Source: Bartonella koehlerae C-29 (GTDB lineage: Bacteria > Pseudomonadota > Alphaproteobacteria > Rhizobiales > Rhizobiaceae). From it: a stretch of 64,000 bases of DNA. Both the position numbers and the translations under genes were made by a program. How positions within the stretch are numbered: the stretch's first letter is position 1; each line of letters begins with the position of its first letter. Below the pieces are notes generated by a model. That model saw nothing but the letters and a program-made list of their open reading frames with translations. It was not told the DNA's origin and made no database searches. The stretch is taken from the NCBI RefSeq assembly GCF_000706625.1, contig NZ_KL407334.1:1097295-1161294 (forward strand). Direction: 5' to 3'. Shown here piece by piece: positions 39,577-49,559 of this stretch.

Positions 39577-40227
39577 GTGTCTGGTTATTTTATCACATTC
39601 GAGGGTGGGGAAGGCGTAGGAAAAACAACGCAAATTTTTTTGCTTGCTCAGCATCTTTGTAGCAAAGGCTATGATGTCTTTACAACACGAGAACCAGGAG
39701 GAACCGCAGGTGCAGAAGTAATACGCCATATTTTATTGTCAGGTCAGGTACAACAACAATATGGACCTTTGATTGAAGCGATTTTGCTTACAGCAGCGCG
39801 CATCGATCATGTTAGTGAAGTCATTATGCCTTCTTTGCAAAAAGGCAAAGTTGTTTTATGTGATCGCTTTATTGATTCTACACGTGTTTACCAAGGACTT
39901 AATGATAGAGTAAATTCCTCTACTCTTGCTGTTTTAGAATATCTTGCACTTAATGAAATAAAGCCTCAGCTGACATTCTTGTTAGATATACCAGCAAGAT
40001 GTGGTATGAAGCGTGTAAATTTGCGAAGGAAAAAAGCAGAAACGATAGATTATTTTGAAAAAGATGAACTAAAGATTCAAGAACAAAGGCGCCAAGCTTT
40101 TCTTCAATTAGCAAAACAGGAGCCATGTCGGTTTCGTGTGATTGATGGAACGGATACAGTGGAAATTATTGCAGATCAAATAAGAGATATTTGTGATCAA
40201 GTGATGTTGTTGGATCAGTTTCCATGA
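39577..40227 (+). CDS. tmk: Thymidylate kinase
   Basis: Tmk phosphorylates dTMP to dTDP. The 216-residue protein starts at the GTG at 39577 and has the P-loop FEGGEGVGKTTQIFLLAQ, the DR-x-x-E-like base-binding block TTREPGGTAGAEVIRH, VVLCDRFIDSTRVYQG and a LID region with RRKKAETIDYFEKDELKIQ. It is a normal bacterial enzyme. No ATG lies near the conserved start. The holB ATG overlaps its stop by 4 bases. The order dac-tmk-holB-metG-tatD-MBL is widespread in Rhizobiales. Confidence 0.95.
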   Translation: MSGYFITFEGGEGVGKTTQIFLLAQHLCSKGYDVFTTREPGGTAGAEVIRHILLSGQVQQQYGPLIEAILLTAARIDHVSEVIMPSLQKGKVVLCDRFIDSTRVYQGLNDRVNSSTLAVLEYLALNEIKPQLTFLLDIPARCGMKRVNLRRKKAETIDYFEKDELKIQEQRRQAFLQLAKQEPCRFRVIDGTDTVEIIADQIRDICDQVMLLDQFP

Positions 40228-41276
40228 GTGATGTGAATTTTTTACGCCAATATGATGATATCGGTAAAGTTTTACCACCGTCACAGAATAATATTATCTT
40301 TGGTCATGAAGTTGCTCGTCATTTTTTAGCACAAATGCTTAAGGAAAAACGTTTACCTCATGCCTTATTATTTGAAGGAGATTACGGGATTGGAAAAGCT
40401 ACGTTGGCGTTTCACCTTGCTTGGAATATTTTAAGCTCTCAAAAGGATGACTTCGTGCAACCAAAGCATAATTCCGTTACATGGCGTCAAATTACACAGG
40501 GAAGTCATCCTGGTCTTTTGCATATTTCACGTCGCTTTGATGTAAAAACGCAAAAGTTTAAAACAGGTATACTTATTGATGATATTCGCGAGATTATACA
40601 TTTTTTAAACCAAACGTCACAAGACAATAGGTGGCGTATTGTTATTATTGATCCTGCTGATGATATGAATAAAAGTGCAGCGAATGCAATTCTCAAAACA
40701 CTCGAAGAGCCTCCTGCAAAGACATTATTCATTATTATCACACACTCTTCAGGAAAATTACTCCCAACAATTCGCTCACGGTGTCAACAGATTTCTTTGC
40801 GTCCATTGCATAACAATGAGATGAAAAAAGTCATTACACATATGTTTTCCAATCAAAATGTGATTGATGAAGAAACTGTTCGGAATCTTGTTAAAAAATC
40901 CAATGGAAGACCTCGAAAAGCAGCCCTACTTATTTATGGAGGGCTTGAAATTGTTAAAACCATTGATGCTTTATTAGAGCAATCTGTTTACAATCCAGCT
41001 ATCGTACATACTCTTGCACAAACACTTTCTTCTTTTTCTTCAGCTATCCAATTTCAACAATTTTGTGATGAAATTCTTGATAAAATTCAAGAAAAAGCTA
41101 TCATGCTTGTTGAAAGAGGAAATTTGCCTCTTTCAAAAAAATGTGCACAAATCTGGCAGGAAATTCATCAAGAAGTAGGAGAAATGCAGTCATTTAATCT
41201 TGATAAAAAGCAATTCATTATCAATTTGCTTTTTAGAGTTCATAAGATCATTTGTGAGAGTGAGCTTTTTTCGTGA
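40224..41276 (+). CDS. holB: DNA polymerase III subunit delta'
   Basis: HolB is a clamp-loader subunit of the replicative polymerase. The 350-residue AAA+ protein shows HALLFEGDYGIGKATLAFHL (Walker A-like) and VIIDPADDMNKSAANAILKT followed by LEEPPAKTLFIIITH (the conserved N-A-x-L-K-x-L-E-E-P-P block). The SRC motif is in LLPTIRSRCQQISLRPL. The zinc-binding cysteines of gamma/tau are absent, as is usual in delta' of this group. It is coupled to tmk by a 4-base overlap. Confidence 0.92.
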   Translation: MSDVNFLRQYDDIGKVLPPSQNNIIFGHEVARHFLAQMLKEKRLPHALLFEGDYGIGKATLAFHLAWNILSSQKDDFVQPKHNSVTWRQITQGSHPGLLHISRRFDVKTQKFKTGILIDDIREIIHFLNQTSQDNRWRIVIIDPADDMNKSAANAILKTLEEPPAKTLFIIITHSSGKLLPTIRSRCQQISLRPLHNNEMKKVITHMFSNQNVIDEETVRNLVKKSNGRPRKAALLIYGGLEIVKTIDALLEQSVYNPAIVHTLAQTLSSFSSAIQFQQFCDEILDKIQEKAIMLVERGNLPLSKKCAQIWQEIHQEVGEMQSFNLDKKQFIINLLFRVHKIICESELFS

Positions 41277-41347
41277 CAATCTGATTAACAGGCGTTATGT
41301 CATTAAAATTCAATGTATCTTTTATTGTGTTTTACAACGAGTATGAC

Positions 41348-42907
41348 ATGCCTGACACGTATTATATAACAACTCCGATTTTTTATCCTAATGGTACTCC
41401 ACATATTGGACATGCCTATAGTGCAATTGCAAGCGACGTTTTGGCCCGTTTTCAACGATTAGATGGTAAGAATGTATTTTTTCTATCTGGTACGGATGAG
41501 CACGGTTTGAAGATGCAACAAACAGCAGCCACGTTGGGCATAACACCTAAGCAACTCGCAGACCGTAACAGTACTGTATTTCAAAAAATGCTTTCAGCAT
41601 TAAATTGTTCTAACAATGATTTTATTCGTACAACAGAAGAGCGCCACTATCAAGCTTGTCAAGAAATTTGGAAAAAAATGGAAGCGAATGGCGATATTTA
41701 CCTTAGCCGATATATAGGTTGGTATTCAGTCCGTCAAGAAGCTTATTATGAAGAGAAGGATACTGAAATTGGAGAAGATAATATCCGTCGCGAAAAGGAA
41801 TTAGGCTCTCCAGTTGAATGGAACGAAGAAAAAAGTTATTTTTTTAAGCTTTCTCGTTATGAAAAAGCTCTTCTTGAATATTATGAAAAATATCCTGATT
41901 TTATTGCTCCACCTGAACGACGTAATGAAGTTATAAGTTTTATCAAGTCGGGTTTAAAAGATATTTCTATTTCACGTGCAGGTTTTAATTGGGGAATTTG
42001 TGTTCCAAATGATCCAAAACATGTAATGTATGTCTGGGTTGATGCACTCACAAACTATCTTTCAGCCATTGGCTTTTTTGATCAAAATTCAAAAAAACGT
42101 GATTTTTGGCCTGTAAATGTTCATATCATTGGTAAAGATATTATTCGTTTTCACGCAGTTTATTGGCCAGCATTTTTAATGTCTGCTGGCATTGCATTGC
42201 CTAAACGTATTTTTGCACATGGTTTTTTACTCAATCGTGGTGTAAAAATGTCAAAGTCCATTGGAAATGTTGTTGATCCTTTTGAAATGGTGGATCACTA
42301 TGGTCTTGATCAAGTACGTTATTTTCTTCTCCGTGAAGTGCCATTTGGACAAGATGGTAGTTATAGCCATGATAGTTTTGTGAATCGTATTAATGCAGAT
42401 CTTGCTAATGATCTTGGTAATTTAGCGCAACGCTCTTTGTCTATGATTGCTAAGAACTGTGATGCAAAAGTTCCTATACCAGCTACATTTTTAGTTCAGG
42501 ATAAACAGCTTTTGGAGAAATCTCTTCAAGCCCTTGATACTATGCGCCAAGCCATGTCTTCTCAGGGAATACATTTAGCACTTTCAGCTGTTTTTTCAGT
42601 GGTTTCAGATGCCAACCGCTATTTTGCTAACGAACAACCTTGGAATTTAAGGAAAAATAATCCAGAAAGATTTTCCACGGTTCTTTACATAACTTTAGAG
42701 ATCTTGCGGCGAATAGGAATTATGCTGTTGCCTTTTATACCACAATCAGCAACAAAACTTCTTGATAGCCTTACAATTTCTCAAGAAGATCGATTATTGC
42801 AGCATATAAGCAATTCAAAAATTCAAGAAGGTCTTGATCTTCCGCCACCAGAACCAATCTTTCCCCGTTATATTCTTAAAAAAGACGATATTCATCATGT
42901 TGATTGA
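41348..42907 (+). CDS. metG: Methionyl-tRNA synthetase
   Basis: MetG charges tRNA-Met. From the ATG at 41348 it has 519 residues. The class I HIGH motif is [17 protein letters not shown], and the KMSKS motif is [20 protein letters not shown] at about residue 299. [17 protein letters not shown] and [15 protein letters not shown] are further signatures. The connective insert has no zinc-binding cysteines ([14 protein letters not shown]), marking the zinc-free subclass, and there is no C-terminal dimerisation domain. The frame is open to 41297 but the ATG before [15 protein letters not shown] is the family start. tatD starts 11 bases before its stop. Confidence 0.95.
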   Translation: MPDTYYITTPIFYPNGTPHIGHAYSAIASDVLARFQRLDGKNVFFLSGTDEHGLKMQQTAATLGITPKQLADRNSTVFQKMLSALNCSNNDFIRTTEERHYQACQEIWKKMEANGDIYLSRYIGWYSVRQEAYYEEKDTEIGEDNIRREKELGSPVEWNEEKSYFFKLSRYEKALLEYYEKYPDFIAPPERRNEVISFIKSGLKDISISRAGFNWGICVPNDPKHVMYVWVDALTNYLSAIGFFDQNSKKRDFWPVNVHIIGKDIIRFHAVYWPAFLMSAGIALPKRIFAHGFLLNRGVKMSKSIGNVVDPFEMVDHYGLDQVRYFLLREVPFGQDGSYSHDSFVNRINADLANDLGNLAQRSLSMIAKNCDAKVPIPATFLVQDKQLLEKSLQALDTMRQAMSSQGIHLALSAVFSVVSDANRYFANEQPWNLRKNNPERFSTVLYITLEILRRIGIMLLPFIPQSATKLLDSLTISQEDRLLQHISNSKIQEGLDLPPPEPIFPRYILKKDDIHHVD

Positions 42908-43670
42908 TACGCATTGTCATCTTGATTTTGAGGATTTTGCTCAAGATTTGGATGATATTATCCAAAGAGCGCTAGATGCAAATGTTAAACGTATGATAAC
43001 AATTTCAACGCATGTTGGTAAGTTGGATAAACTTTTAACAATTACAAAAAACTATCCTCAAGTTTTTTGTACTGTTGGCACGCATCCCAATCATGCCCAT
43101 GAAGAACAAAATATTACAGCTAAAGAACTCATTGATCTCTCAAAACATCCTAAAATTGTTGCATTTGGGGAGGTTGGTCTTGATTATCATTATGATTATT
43201 CCTCACCAGAAGAGCAAAAGAAAGTTTTTCAAGAATATATTGTCGCTTCTCGAGAAACACAGCTCCCTCTTGTTATACATTCCCGCAATGCTGATGTAGA
43301 TATGGAAAAAATATTACGCGAACAGATAAAAGAAGATGCTTTTCCATTTGTACTGCATTGTTATTCGTCTGGGATGCAACTCGCTCGTGCTGGCATTGAG
43401 CTTGGTGGATATATCTCTTTTTCAGGTATTCTCACTTTTAAAAATGCGCTTGAAATCCGTGAGATAGCAAAAATTGTGCCTCATAAGTATTTATTGGTGG
43501 AAACGGATTCACCATTTCTAGCACCTGTTCCTCATCGGGGAAAAACGAATGAGCCGTCTTTTGTGCAATATACAGCGGCTATTTTGGCTGAAACAATTGG
43601 CTTAACTATTGAAGAAATAGCGCGGATAACAACGCAAAATGCTTTTCGTTTATTTAGCAAAATGAAGTAA
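42897..43670 (+). CDS. tatD: TatD family metal-dependent hydrolase (DNase)
   Basis: TatD proteins are metal-dependent 3'-5' exonucleases. The 257-residue protein, with the ATG at 42897 inside the end of metG, shows [17 protein letters not shown] (H-x-H-x-D), [15 protein letters not shown] (Glu metal ligand), [26 protein letters not shown] and [20 protein letters not shown] (the T-D-S/A-P-x-L block). All metal ligands are present. The longer frame from 42834 is inside metG and unlikely. Confidence 0.94.
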   Translation: MLIDTHCHLDFEDFAQDLDDIIQRALDANVKRMITISTHVGKLDKLLTITKNYPQVFCTVGTHPNHAHEEQNITAKELIDLSKHPKIVAFGEVGLDYHYDYSSPEEQKKVFQEYIVASRETQLPLVIHSRNADVDMEKILREQIKEDAFPFVLHCYSSGMQLARAGIELGGYISFSGILTFKNALEIREIAKIVPHKYLLVETDSPFLAPVPHRGKTNEPSFVQYTAAILAETIGLTIEEIARITTQNAFRLFSKMK

Positions 43671-43680
43671 GGGAAAAGGT

Positions 43681-44496
43681 ATGTCGGATCGGTACCGCTT
43701 TACAATATTAGGCTGTGGTTCTTCTCCTGGAGTTCCACGTCCCAATGGTGATTGGGGAGCGTGTGATCCCAATAACTTTAAAAATAAACGCTACAGAAGT
43801 TCTTTATTAGTCGAACGCATTCATAAATCAGGGAAAAAAACAACTATTGTTATTGATACTGGTCCAGATTTTCGATCACAAATGATCGATGCAGGTGTAA
43901 AGCATCTTGATGCTGCACTTTATACACATTCTCACGCAGATCATATTCACGGTATTGATGATTTACGTAGTTACGCACTTGCACAAAAATGTCTGATAGA
44001 TATTTATGCCGATTCTTTTACACTAAGACATTTGAAAAATGCTTTCGGATATTGTTTTCAAACACCAAAAGGTTCATCTTATTCACCCATTTTAAAAGCG
44101 CATCTTATCAATGAAGATAGCCAATTTATAATCCAAGGGCAGGGTGGCTCAATACATGTCAATACGCACTTACAATTGCATGGCAGTATCTATTCTTTAG
44201 GTTTTCGTATTGGTAATGTTGCTTATTGTACAGATGTTAGTCAATTTCCTAAAAGAACATTAGCAAAGTTAATGAATTTGGATGTTTTAATTATTGAAGC
44301 TCTTCAGTTTAAATCTCACCCAAGTCATCTTTCTGTTGATCAAGCATTACAATGGATAAAATATTTAAAGTCCCAAAAAGCTATACTCACACATATGGAT
44401 AGATCACTTGACTACAATGAAGTTATAAATTATCTCCCATCGCACATTAAACCTGCATATCAAGGGCTTGTTTTTGAAACAGAAGCACAAGTCTAA
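43681..44496 (+). CDS. MBL-fold metallo-hydrolase (PhnP/RNase Z-like)
   Basis: This 271-residue metallo-beta-lactamase-fold enzyme has RFTILGCGSSPGVPRPNGDW, TIVIDTGPDFRSQMIDAGV, the metal motif YTHSHADHIHGIDDLR (H-x-H-x-D-H) and late ligands in GNVAYCTDVSQFP (Asp) and AILTHMDRSLDY (His). The G-D-W-G-A-C segment is typical of the PhnP-like group (cyclic phosphodiester hydrolases), though no phn genes are near. The true substrate is unknown. It ends the tmk-holB-metG-tatD operon, 10 bases after tatD. Confidence 0.88.
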   Translation: MSDRYRFTILGCGSSPGVPRPNGDWGACDPNNFKNKRYRSSLLVERIHKSGKKTTIVIDTGPDFRSQMIDAGVKHLDAALYTHSHADHIHGIDDLRSYALAQKCLIDIYADSFTLRHLKNAFGYCFQTPKGSSYSPILKAHLINEDSQFIIQGQGGSIHVNTHLQLHGSIYSLGFRIGNVAYCTDVSQFPKRTLAKLMNLDVLIIEALQFKSHPSHLSVDQALQWIKYLKSQKAILTHMDRSLDYNEVINYLPSHIKPAYQGLVFETEAQV

Positions 44497-44559
44497 GAAT
44501 CCGATAATTCTTGTATTCTTTCTTCTATAACATTAATCGCATAATATATATTATGGAAC

Positions 44560-44961
44560 TTATTTTCCAAGTATCTGCCTTATAATCTGCCTTATAATTT
44601 GCAGTGTAATGAGAGTTAAGAATAATATTCCATGAAACACTGGTAAAATTAGCTGATAGTCAGAATAACAAATCATCGCTAACGTTTCGCTAAAAGCTGC
44701 AATGCACCATAAAATAATTCCCCAAGGTGAAGACATCCAAAGCCCAATTAATGCAATAGGATAAACAATAGCCAATGTGGCCGATAAACATTGCCATGAC
44801 CATGGCATAAGATCAAAACGCCATAAAGCTCCTGGAAATACACCAACAAGACGTATCCAATAAAAAACACCTAAACCCAAGCAGATAAGCGCTAAAAACC
44901 GTAAATAACAGTTATAAATTAAATTAATTTTTGAAATCTTTTTTGGGGAGGTATTTATCAA
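44560..44961 (-). CDS. Small membrane protein (DUF6163-like)
   Basis: This 133-residue protein has four hydrophobic segments (about 18-38, 52-74, 78-95, 100-122), so it is an inner-membrane protein. The text LGLGVFYWIRLVGVFPGALW resembles the rhizobial family DUF6163. Function is unknown. The C-terminus, IIRQIIRQIL, reflects a short tandem repeat in the DNA. The start overlaps the hydrolase gene stop by 4 bases, so the two are co-translated. Confidence 0.75.
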   Translation of the reverse strand: MINTSPKKISKINLIYNCYLRFLALICLGLGVFYWIRLVGVFPGALWRFDLMPWSWQCLSATLAIVYPIALIGLWMSSPWGIILWCIAAFSETLAMICYSDYQLILPVFHGILFLTLITLQIIRQIIRQILGK

Positions 44962-46004
44962 AATAATAATTCTTTTTCAACAGTTTGGAAGTAAATATCT
45001 ATCATTTCATCTGTTATACTCGACAGTTTATCTGGATGCCACCTTGGTGTTTTGTCTTTATCAATTAACATTGCACGTACACCTTCACGAAAATCATGTG
45101 AATTAATCATATGATGAGCAATGCGGTTTTCAATTTTCATACACTCTTCTAAAGTTTGAGATGAATTTTGTTTCATTTGTTTCCAAATAATTTTTAAGCT
45201 TGTTGGAGAGCGTGATTGCAAAATATCATAACATTCTTTAGCAAACAAAAGTCCTTCTTTACTTTTTTTATAAAGAAGTTCCATACATTCTTCTAACGTA
45301 TGTGCACCAAAACAAACATTTATAACACCGCGTATTTCATGACTTGTTTCATAGTCTTTTGTAATCGCGCATTCTTCTAAAGCTAATTGAGGATTTCCTT
45401 GCTCAATAATAGCTGTTCTAATGCATTCTAATTCAATTTCAGGAACAGCATGTGTTGCTAACCCTAAGTTTAAGCAATCTCCCCATTTTATGCGTGCACC
45501 GGTCAATGCAAGATAAATGCCAAAGTGATTGGGAAGAGATGGTAAAAAAAAGCTTGCACCAACATCTGGAAAAAATCCAATAGCACCTTCTGGCATAGCA
45601 AAAAGTGTATTTTCTGTCACAATTCTGTGTGAACCATATATAGAAATACCTACACCTCCTCCCATCCAAATACCATTTAAAAAAGAAATGTAAGGTTTTG
45701 GGAAACGTCTAATATAAGCATTTAAGCGATATTCATCACTAAAATATTGATAAGAAGAGGGCTTTTCCCCCATATGGTAGATTTCCACAACATCCCCACC
45801 AGCACAAAAAGCACGTCCCTCCCCTTCAATTAAAACGCAAGAAATATCATCATCTGTTTCCCATGCATTCAGAGCTTTTTTAAAAGCGGAAACCATTCGC
45901 TCATTAAGAGCGTTTAACGCTGAAGAGCGTGTGAGCTTTATAATACCAACATGCCCTTTTTTTATAAAAGAGATTTCATCACCTGCTCCAAAGTCAATTT
46001 GCAT
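44958..46004 (-). CDS. Enoyl-CoA hydratase/isomerase family, 3-hydroxyisobutyryl-CoA hydrolase type
   Basis: This 348-residue crotonase-fold protein is of HIBCH type. HIBCH enzymes release 3-hydroxyisobutyrate in valine breakdown. It shows VGIIKLTRSSALNALNERMV, VLIEGEGRAFCAGGDVVEIY (oxyanion hole and the GGD typical of HIBCH), ISFLNGIWMGGGVGISIYGS, and AMPEGAIGFFPDVGASFFL with the catalytic Glu/Asp. The C-terminal HIBCH extension (IENRIAHHMINSHDFREGV, ALMIDKDKTPRWHP-like) is present. A degraded partial copy lies at 18848-19196. It is coupled to the DUF6163-like gene by a 4-base overlap. The liv transporter could supply valine-derived substrate, but a full pathway is not seen here. Confidence 0.88.
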   Translation of the reverse strand: MQIDFGAGDEISFIKKGHVGIIKLTRSSALNALNERMVSAFKKALNAWETDDDISCVLIEGEGRAFCAGGDVVEIYHMGEKPSSYQYFSDEYRLNAYIRRFPKPYISFLNGIWMGGGVGISIYGSHRIVTENTLFAMPEGAIGFFPDVGASFFLPSLPNHFGIYLALTGARIKWGDCLNLGLATHAVPEIELECIRTAIIEQGNPQLALEECAITKDYETSHEIRGVINVCFGAHTLEECMELLYKKSKEGLLFAKECYDILQSRSPTSLKIIWKQMKQNSSQTLEECMKIENRIAHHMINSHDFREGVRAMLIDKDKTPRWHPDKLSSITDEMIDIYFQTVEKELLF

Positions 46005-46030
46005 CTCACACTCTTTCTAAAATTATCTAT

Positions 46031-46834
46031 TTAATTGTTTTTTATTCCTAATTGAGGAAATATTTGCATAATAGCACCAATAGAATACATATAAACACCT
46101 GTTACTGAAATTCCTATCTTAACCCAAAATGGAGCATTCAGTTGGTAAAAAAATGCTGCAACACCAAAGGAACACCATAAAAGAAAAATTGGAAAATTAA
46201 GCCTACGCAAACGGATGACCCTTAGTGGATGGATGAAATAAATAGGTAAAAAAGATATGATTGCTGATAAGACAATAATGCTAAAGGTGATCCACTCCCC
46301 TGGTCTTACGACAAAAAGCGTGAAAACCATCATATTCCAAACGACAGGAAATCCTTTAAAAAAGTTTTCTTTGGTTTTCATTCCAGTATCTGCATAATAA
46401 ATCGCCGATGAAATGACAATGATTGCACTTAATAAAAATGATAATCCTGATCCCATAAAACCACTTTGATAAAGCGCAAAAGCTGGAATTAAGACATAAG
46501 TCACATAATCAATGATATTATCCAGGAGTTCTCCAGACCATGTTGGAAGTACATACTTAACATCAAGTTTGCGCGCAATTGGCCCATCGATACCGTCAAC
46601 AAGAAGTGCAAGTCCGAGCCAACAAAACATAGCAGTCCATTCTTTTTGAGAGGCTGATATAAGAGAAAGAAATGCTAAAAACGAACCCGAAGCTGTTAGT
46701 AAATGAACAGAAAAAGCCTTTGCTTGTGGCATTGTTACTTTTTTATGGCGCAAGAGATCTGCATTCGTTTTGATTTTTTTTGTTAGCTTTCGTTTCAAGG
46801 TTTTCTTATCCTCGTTTCTAAAATTTCCATTCAT
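46031..46834 (-). CDS. pcsA: Phosphatidylcholine synthase
   Basis: Pcs condenses choline with CDP-diacylglycerol to make phosphatidylcholine in one step, using host or environmental choline. The 267-residue membrane protein has about six to eight spans and a CDP-alcohol phosphotransferase motif, LLVDGIDGPIARKLDVKYVL then WSGELLDNIIDYVTY (D-G-x-x-A-R-x-n-G-x-x-x-D-x-x-x-D). The N-terminal PQAKAFSVHLLTASGSFLAF and the overall arrangement are those of rhizobial and Brucella Pcs. Phosphatidylcholine is typical of host-associated Alphaproteobacteria. Confidence 0.92.
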   Translation of the reverse strand: MNGNFRNEDKKTLKRKLTKKIKTNADLLRHKKVTMPQAKAFSVHLLTASGSFLAFLSLISASQKEWTAMFCWLGLALLVDGIDGPIARKLDVKYVLPTWSGELLDNIIDYVTYVLIPAFALYQSGFMGSGLSFLLSAIIVISSAIYYADTGMKTKENFFKGFPVVWNMMVFTLFVVRPGEWITFSIIVLSAIISFLPIYFIHPLRVIRLRRLNFPIFLLWCSFGVAAFFYQLNAPFWVKIGISVTGVYMYSIGAIMQIFPQLGIKNN

Positions 46835-47008
46835 TTACCAACACGATATCTTTTCCATAGTATGATTCATCCTAAAAAAAACATAAAAAGGTTACTTTTT
46901 TATACTGCATTCTTTATTACATATAATAAGGAAATTTTATAAATAAAAAGAGATTATTCATTTAGAAACATTAAAATGTTTTGTAGATGAAGAAAGGCTC
47001 AAGTAATT

Positions 47009-48238
47009 GTGACATTTGAAAAAAATGAACATAAAGATATTGCTGTCATTGGCGCAGGCCCTGTTGGCATGTTAGCAGCATTGAATCTTGCGCATAAGGG
47101 CTATTCTGTTTGTCTTATTGGTCCATCTGTTGATACAAATGAATTACGCACGACCGCCCTTATGATGCCAGCAATTCGTACACTTCAAAAACTCAATATT
47201 TGGAATATTGTCAAAAGTCATGCAGTAGCTTTATCTTTCATTAGAATCATAGATATAACCTCTCGGATTGTGCGTGCTCCTACTGTAAATTTTTCTTCCG
47301 CTGAAATTGGTGAAGAGGCTTTTGGTTATAATATCCCTAATGTAGAGTTAAACAATGCTTTAGTCGCTTCTGTTGCGCGTACGCCTAATATCAAACGATT
47401 TTTGTCTTCAGCACACTTTTTCCATCACCAACCAAATCATATACATGTTACCCTTGCAGATGGTGGAGTTATTCAAGCATCGCTTGTTGTTGCAGCTGAT
47501 GGACGCCACTCTCGAACACGAGAAGCAGCAGATATAAGTGTTAAAAAATGGAATTATCCGCAAACAGCACTCGTCCTTAATTTTTCTCATGATTTATCCC
47601 ATCAAAATACATCGACTGAATTTCATACAGAAAGTGGTCCCTTTACACAGGTTCCACTCCCAGGACACAGATCCAGTCTTGTATGGGTTGTTAATCCTTC
47701 TCACGCTGAAGAATTATTGCATCTAGAATCAAAAAAAATTGTAAAAGTGATAGAAAAGCAAATGCAATCAATGCTCGGAAAGCTGACATTAGAAACACCA
47801 ATTCAAGCATGGCCGCTTTCAGGACTTATTTCCCAACGTTTTGCTGCAAATAGGACAATCTTAGTAGGTGAAGCAGCCCATGTTTTGCCTCCTATTGGAG
47901 CGCAAGGATTGAATTTAGCTTTTCGTGATATTCAAACTTTGATTGATATTTTACCCAACAAAATATCTGATTCTAACTCTAAAATGATCGTTGCACATTA
48001 TAACAAATGTCGGAAACCTGATATATTGATCCGAAGTGGATTTGTTCATATGCTCAATTCTGCTTTACTTTCTAGTATGTTACCTGTTCATATCATGCGA
48101 AGCGTTGGACTTGGATTATTACGTAATTGCTTACCGTTACGTAATTTATTTACGAGAGAAGGAATGTATCCCGGTTACGGATTTAAAGAAATTATGCAAA
48201 CATTTCCAACCAAATCACCTAAACAAATAAAGCTTTGA
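47009..48238 (+). CDS. UbiH/UbiF/COQ6-type FAD-dependent monooxygenase
   Basis: This 409-residue flavoprotein hydroxylase belongs to the ubiquinone-synthesis family. It has the dinucleotide-binding motif IAVIGAGPVGMLAALNLAHK, LRTTALMMPAIRTLQKLNIW, LVVAADGRHSRTREAADI (the D-G motif) and ILVGEAAHVLPPIGAQGLNL followed by AFRDIQTL (the G-D-type FAD motif in its usual E-A-A-H form). It probably hydroxylates a ring carbon of the quinone precursor. Position specificity cannot be read. The frame begins at a GTG (47009), with AAGGCTCAAG upstream. The N-terminal block is complete with that start. Confidence 0.9.
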   Translation: MTFEKNEHKDIAVIGAGPVGMLAALNLAHKGYSVCLIGPSVDTNELRTTALMMPAIRTLQKLNIWNIVKSHAVALSFIRIIDITSRIVRAPTVNFSSAEIGEEAFGYNIPNVELNNALVASVARTPNIKRFLSSAHFFHHQPNHIHVTLADGGVIQASLVVAADGRHSRTREAADISVKKWNYPQTALVLNFSHDLSHQNTSTEFHTESGPFTQVPLPGHRSSLVWVVNPSHAEELLHLESKKIVKVIEKQMQSMLGKLTLETPIQAWPLSGLISQRFAANRTILVGEAAHVLPPIGAQGLNLAFRDIQTLIDILPNKISDSNSKMIVAHYNKCRKPDILIRSGFVHMLNSALLSSMLPVHIMRSVGLGLLRNCLPLRNLFTREGMYPGYGFKEIMQTFPTKSPKQIKL

Positions 48239-48520
48239 AAAACTAAGAAAAGTCAAATTTATCGACGATAAAAAAATAACAAACTTTATTTTATATCTTT
48301 ATTCTATTCTATTTGTATCAAAAAAAATGAACGTAAATCTATAGTCATTTAAAGATACGAATTTTGTAGAAATGCCAATTTAAAATGGCTGTTTTAGTTA
48401 ATCAACATAAATTTTCAAAATTTTACGTCATTAAATATAGAATTGAAAATAAGCTATTCTCTGGAACCTGTCATCAATAAAAAGGTTATTTAAAGTATTG
48501 TTTTAACAGATGGTGATAAG

Positions 48521-48862
48521 ATGGGATTAAATGAAAATTTGAAATTAAGTATTTTTTTTATGTTGATTATATGTATCTCACCTATAATTGCATTTTCAAT
48601 AAGTAAAGTTTTCCATGCCCCTTATTGTCAAACCTTTGCCTATGCCCAAAAAGATATCACTAAACCAGGCCAAAATTCGTTTACTAACACGCAAATTAAA
48701 AATTGTCTTATGCAAAATGGCTTTGGGGTTATTAAACGATTGCGTTTAGATGACAAAGGTATTTGGCGCGCTTTAGTAGAATTTAAAAAGTGCCATTTTT
48801 TTGTATCTGTCGATTATTCTGGAATAGTTAGCGTCCGAAATGAAAGAAAAAAATGTGACTGA
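48521..48862 (+). CDS. Small membrane-anchored or secreted protein of unknown function
   Basis: This 113-residue frame encodes one hydrophobic segment (about 8-27, LKLSIFFMLIICISPIIAF) followed by a soluble domain with four cysteines. The text QIKNCLMQNGFGVIKRLRLD, GIWRALVEFKKCHFFVSVD and YSGIVSV follows the helix-strand-strand pattern of PepSY-like modules, but I cannot assign a family. It overlaps the next frame by 23 bases. Codon use looks like its neighbours. Confidence 0.6.
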   Translation: MGLNENLKLSIFFMLIICISPIIAFSISKVFHAPYCQTFAYAQKDITKPGQNSFTNTQIKNCLMQNGFGVIKRLRLDDKGIWRALVEFKKCHFFVSVDYSGIVSVRNERKKCD

Positions 48863-49199
48863 TTTTAAAACTTATAGCAACGTTGATTCTTATAACAGTG
48901 ATAAAAGAAATTTTTTAAAAAAGATTTGTCATTTTATTAAAGAGCTAGTTTTCATTGGAGGTTTAAATGGCAGCGTATCGGGAGCAATCGCAGCAATCCT
49001 AGCAGCCTATGGTTATATTGCTCTTCCAGGATTTGGTCCGATTATCGCAATGAGTACAGGTATAGCACTTTTCGTCGGAACGATAATTGGTGCAATGATA
49101 GGATCAATAATGGGTGTTTTTATCAGTATATTTTGTATTTTATGGGAAACTTATATACATCACAATAATTATTTTTCTTACAAACTTCGTAATGAGTAG
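48840..49199 (+). CDS. Small glycine-rich membrane protein of unknown function
   Basis: This 119-residue frame has a charged, soluble N-terminal 35 residues. Two Gly/Ala-rich hydrophobic stretches follow (GGLNGSVSGAIAAILAAYGY and GTIIGAMIGSIMGVFISIF) with small-residue spacing like a glycine zipper, which favours packing or pore formation. The start lies inside the 3' end of the previous gene, suggesting coupling. The family is not recognised. Confidence 0.55.
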   Translation: MKEKNVTDFKTYSNVDSYNSDKRNFLKKICHFIKELVFIGGLNGSVSGAIAAILAAYGYIALPGFGPIIAMSTGIALFVGTIIGAMIGSIMGVFISIFCILWETYIHHNNYFSYKLRNE

Positions 49200-49559
49200 A
49201 AAATTTTCGTCGTTTATTTTGCTCATGAACAAGTTATATTTATATATTCAAATTTTTTATAAAATCCGCATCATAAGATGGATAAAACACTAATTAAAAC
49301 TAAGTTGTAAAAATTTCTTCTCTGATCTGATTTTTCACTGCGCTTTAAAAAAAACTGTTTTTTTAAAAGCATCTCTTGAAGAAATCTGCATTGTTTGATA
49401 GATAAAAAAAATCGTTCTAGATATGCTAGAAAATATTTAAGATATAAAATTTAATGAACTAACATATTGATTTTACATTTTTTAAGTGAAGAATTAATAT
49501 TTGAAAACCAGTCTTTATTATAAAATATAAAATTCATTAATAATGAAAAAAGGTGCTGT
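49200..49559. other. Intergenic region before sodC
   Basis: These 360 AT-rich bases have no open frame and no recognised element. AAAGGTG just before the sodC ATG is a fair ribosome binding site. Confidence 0.5.

Noticed and set aside
41297-41347. Extended metG start
   Set aside because: The extra 17 residues are hydrophobic and not part of MetRS; the ATG at 41348 begins the conserved core directly.
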